Shown: positions 41,261-43,141 of the stretch, one piece after another
Position numbering within the stretch: the first letter of the stretch is position 1
Layout of the letters: the number at the start of each line of letters is the position of its first letter
Origin: Ruminiclostridium sp.
Lineage (GTDB): Bacteria; Bacillota; Clostridia; Oscillospirales; Ruminococcaceae
Length of the DNA stretch: 43,141 nucleotides
Direction: 5' to 3'
NCBI GenBank assembly: GCA_017479645.1
Contig: JAFVBZ010000179.1
Coordinates: forward strand, 1 to 43,141
Translations under genes and position numbers: made by a program
The notes under the pieces: generated by a model
What the model was told of the DNA's origin: nothing
What the model saw: the letters and a program-made list of their open reading frames with translations, nothing else
The model's database searches: none

Positions 41261-42541
41261 TTAAATGTTGGCGGTATTGTAGCCGGCGATGTGCAGGACC
41301 CTGAATCCCGCGCAGCCCACGGACAGCAGCGATACCGAGGAATACCGGTCATTTGAGATCAGGTAATCCCGCACGTTCCCGTCGCCGTCAGCCATAACGC
41401 CGGTTATCATATACTCGGCGACTGCCTTGCCGCCGATAACGAACTGCACCACATCGCCGATATCTCCGCCGCCTGCCGATGTTTCACAGCCTGCAAGTCC
41501 GAATCCGCTGTTTGTGAGAACGTACTTGTAAAACGCTTCCCGATCAAACCAGCTTTTCGAGCAGCCTGTCTTTTTGCGCTCGGTATTGACCTCTTCGTCG
41601 TACCATTTCCACTGGTCATACCTGTCGCCCTGTGCGTCCATTGGAATATAGCCTTCAAAAATGCACCGAGAAACGAAATTCGCGTCGTTCTCGTCATATT
41701 CGGCAAATGCGCCGTTTCCGGAAAAGCCGTTTATAGCAGCATTCGCGGCGATATCGCGGGCATAGTCGAATTCCGGCTCAGGGTAAAGTGCGGTGTCCGG
41801 GGCGGGGAATTTGACCGCGGAAATGCCGGTTTTGAGCATCTCAAGAGCCGGCGCGGTGTATTTCGGGAAGAATGTGTACGCAAGATCGCTCTGTGTGAGG
41901 CGGTTCGCTTCAAGCACCTTGTCCAGCCCGGCTTCAAAATATACACGGGAGGGACGATCGGTGGTATGCTCCTCTATGAGCAGATCCTTGTTTTCACGGT
42001 TGAGCACGAATGTGTGGTATTCGCCGCGAACGATCGCATGCCGTCCGGTGGTGACGTAGCCCGACTCCGATGAAAGAAGCAGCTCTATTTCGACTTTTTC
42101 CGAGCGCTGGACTTCATGCCTGCGGCGGACGTAAAGCGAGACAGTGCATTCCGCGAAAGTGAGATCAACGGGACACTGCTTTGCAAGCCAGACCTCATAT
42201 TCGAGCGAGCATTCGTCGAAAAGCTCGCATACAACCTGTTTTTCGTAAAACCGGGAGATCTTTTCCGGTTTAAGAGCTCCAAGTCCGGCGTAGTAGTATG
42301 TAAAAAAGTCGGTTAGAAGAAGCTCTTCCTCTTCGGAAACAGTTTTGCCGGACATTGTGAGATCAACTTTCGTTGATGAGTCCGGGGAGTATTCAACGCC
42401 GTAGAGATCCTTGTTTATCAGTTCGTCCAGAGTGTTCTCGACATTGAACACGTCCCAGAAAAGAAAAAGGCCGACAACATAGATAGCCGTCAGAACGACA
42501 ACTATCATCGCTGTCAGCACAGTTTTGAATTTGCGGCTCAT
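41261..42541 (-). CDS. Membrane-anchored protein with degenerate amidase_6-like domain
   Basis: A 426-aa protein with one N-terminal membrane helix (about residues 8-29) and the rest outside. Residues 40-230 are a beta-rich region. Residues about 255-415 resemble the putative amidase (amidase_6) domain: FDYARDIAANAAINGF, then DENDANFVSRCIFEGYIPM, WKWYDEE, SKSWFDREAFYKYV and GDIGDVVQF. In active members the central motif has Cys (DCTNFVSQ-like); here it is Ala287. The later His-containing motif reads AEYMIT. So it is probably catalytically dead and may bind cell wall or act as a sensor. It starts one nucleotide after a 56-aa gene. Confidence 0.75.
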   Translation of the reverse strand: MSRKFKTVLTAMIVVVLTAIYVVGLFLFWDVFNVENTLDELINKDLYGVEYSPDSSTKVDLTMSGKTVSEEEELLLTDFFTYYYAGLGALKPEKISRFYEKQVVCELFDECSLEYEVWLAKQCPVDLTFAECTVSLYVRRRHEVQRSEKVEIELLLSSESGYVTTGRHAIVRGEYHTFVLNRENKDLLIEEHTTDRPSRVYFEAGLDKVLEANRLTQSDLAYTFFPKYTAPALEMLKTGISAVKFPAPDTALYPEPEFDYARDIAANAAINGFSGNGAFAEYDENDANFVSRCIFEGYIPMDAQGDRYDQWKWYDEEVNTERKKTGCSKSWFDREAFYKYVLTNSGFGLAGCETSAGGGDIGDVVQFVIGGKAVAEYMITGVMADGDGNVRDYLISNDRYSSVSLLSVGCAGFRVLHIAGYNTANI

Positions 42542-42542
42542 A

Positions 42543-42713
42543 TCAGGACCAGCCGCAGTCGTCGTACTCTGCCCATTTGTTGTAGGCAGTCTGCTGGGTG
42601 AGCTTAAAAACGATATATACAGCCGCAGTGATTATGAGTGCAACAGCTGCGAAAACAGGGATCAGCATCGATGCTGTCGAAGAAGTTTTCTGCGGAACAG
42701 ATGAATTAGACAT
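42543..42713 (-). CDS. Small membrane protein (56 aa), unknown function
   Basis: A short gene with AAAGGA 8 nt before its ATG at 42713. The product begins MSNSSVPQKTSSTASM, has one membrane helix (about residues 17-36) and a cytoplasmic or external tail ending KWAEYDDCGWS. It ends one nucleotide before the pseudo-amidase start, and a strong promoter lies just upstream, so it heads a three-gene operon with the pseudo-amidase and the ABC-F protein. The tail with its single cysteine near the end is distinctive. Family not recognised. Confidence 0.75.
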   Translation of the reverse strand: MSNSSVPQKTSSTASMLIPVFAAVALIITAAVYIVFKLTQQTAYNKWAEYDDCGWS

Positions 42714-42755
42714 ATTATCAGTCCTTTCGAGGGGTTGTTATTGTACACCTTTTAT

Positions 42756-42784
42756 ATTATACTATATAGGAACTGATTTGTCAA
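42756..42784 (-). promoter_or_regulatory. Promoter of the small-membrane-protein/pseudo-amidase/ABC-F operon
   Basis: On the minus strand TTGACA (42784-42779), a 17-bp spacer and TATAAT (42761-42756). Confidence 0.85.
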
Positions 42785-42836
42785 TTGGTGAAAAATAGCA
42801 AAAAAGAAAAAAATTAAAAAAATCGAAAAAAATCCC

Positions 42837-42865
42837 TTGACAAACGGAAAAAGCCGTGATATAAT
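42837..42865 (+). promoter_or_regulatory. rRNA operon promoter P1
   Basis: TTGACA (42837-42842), a 17-bp spacer and TATAAT (42860-42865): a perfect consensus promoter. A CTTCCGG / CCGGAAG hairpin follows in the transcript. Confidence 0.85.
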
Positions 42866-42941
42866 AGTGCTATTCCACCACTTCCGGGGACAAGCCGGAA
42901 GGCAGGTCAAAAAATTTTTCTGAAAAAATTGAAAAAAGGTA

Positions 42942-42970
42942 TTGACAAAGCGAGCGGATTGTGGTAGAAT
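42942..42970 (+). promoter_or_regulatory. rRNA operon promoter P2
   Basis: TTGACA (42942-42947), a 17-bp spacer and TAGAAT (42965-42970), 105 bp after P1. Tandem promoters like these are typical of rRNA operons. Confidence 0.85.
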
Positions 42971-43141
42971 ATTAAAGCTGTCGAGAAGAAGAGGTTTTTT
43001 GGAGACAGCGGCACATGAGCGAAAGCGAATGTGAGTATTTGCGAGAACGCGGAGCGTTGGAGCAAATACGAGGCACCTTGAAAATTGAACAGCAGACAAG
43101 AACGAATTAACGAACCCTTGATATTCAAGGAAAAAGATAAT
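42971..43141 (+). other. Leader of an rRNA operon (16S rRNA expected just beyond the edge)
   Basis: The leader ends with GGCACCTTGAAAATTGAACA, a phrase characteristic of the region before 16S rRNA in Firmicutes, and contains paired arms (ATTTGC... / ...GCAAAT) used in leader folding and processing. The 16S 5' end is not in the window. Confidence 0.75.

Overview
The window looks like the replication-origin neighbourhood of a Gram-positive gut anaerobe, most likely a Ruminococcus-like member of the Oscillospiraceae (Clostridia). The signs are AGGAGG-type ribosome binding sites, TTGACA/TATAAT promoters with 17-bp spacers, the dnaA-dnaN-rlbA-recF-remB order, a small SRP RNA beside dnaX-ybaB-recR, and an rRNA-operon leader at the right edge. 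The family call is inference from gene content and style, since no database could be searched.

Left arm (1-12,000), transcribed almost entirely leftward: rsmG (cut by the window edge), mnmG, a class II aldolase, a PflX-like radical SAM protein, an unrecognised 403-aa protein, rsmI, a small convergent membrane protein on the other strand, then remB, recF, rlbA, dnaN and dnaA. Three parS-like palindromes lie in and upstream of rsmG/mnmG. mnmG has no AUG, GUG or UUG start that keeps its FAD-binding motif; an AUA codon behind a Shine-Dalgarno sequence fits best.

Centre (12,000-17,000): the SRP RNA and dnaX-ybaB-recR run rightward, so transcription diverges at about 11.9-12.4 kb, where oriC probably lies. 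A patatin-like lipase follows on the minus strand.

Transport locus (16,900-30,700): one promoter precedes nine or more rightward genes. They encode two LolD/MacB-type ABC ATPases (one fused to an AbrB-like domain), a giant secreted solute-binding protein with sugar-binding-like modules, two pairs of CUT1-type sugar permeases, a beta-propeller/TPR membrane-anchored protein, a Yip1-family membrane protein and a secreted DUF5696-like protein. This looks like one polysaccharide or oligosaccharide uptake machine and is the main candidate for an undescribed system.

Right arm (30,700-43,141): an XRE regulator facing an AT-rich secreted FN3 protein, an HMA-domain protein plus Zn/Cd-type P1B ATPase behind a highly folded leader, a heterodimeric ABC exporter, an ABC-F ATPase in an operon with a pseudo-amidase and a 56-aa membrane protein, and finally tandem rRNA promoters.

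Two families of structured intergenic repeats are scattered through the window. In one family the element edge, TGAGAG, supplies the stop codon of four different genes. Copies lie in inverted orientation around dnaX-ybaB-recR and, for the second family, around the ABC exporter pair.
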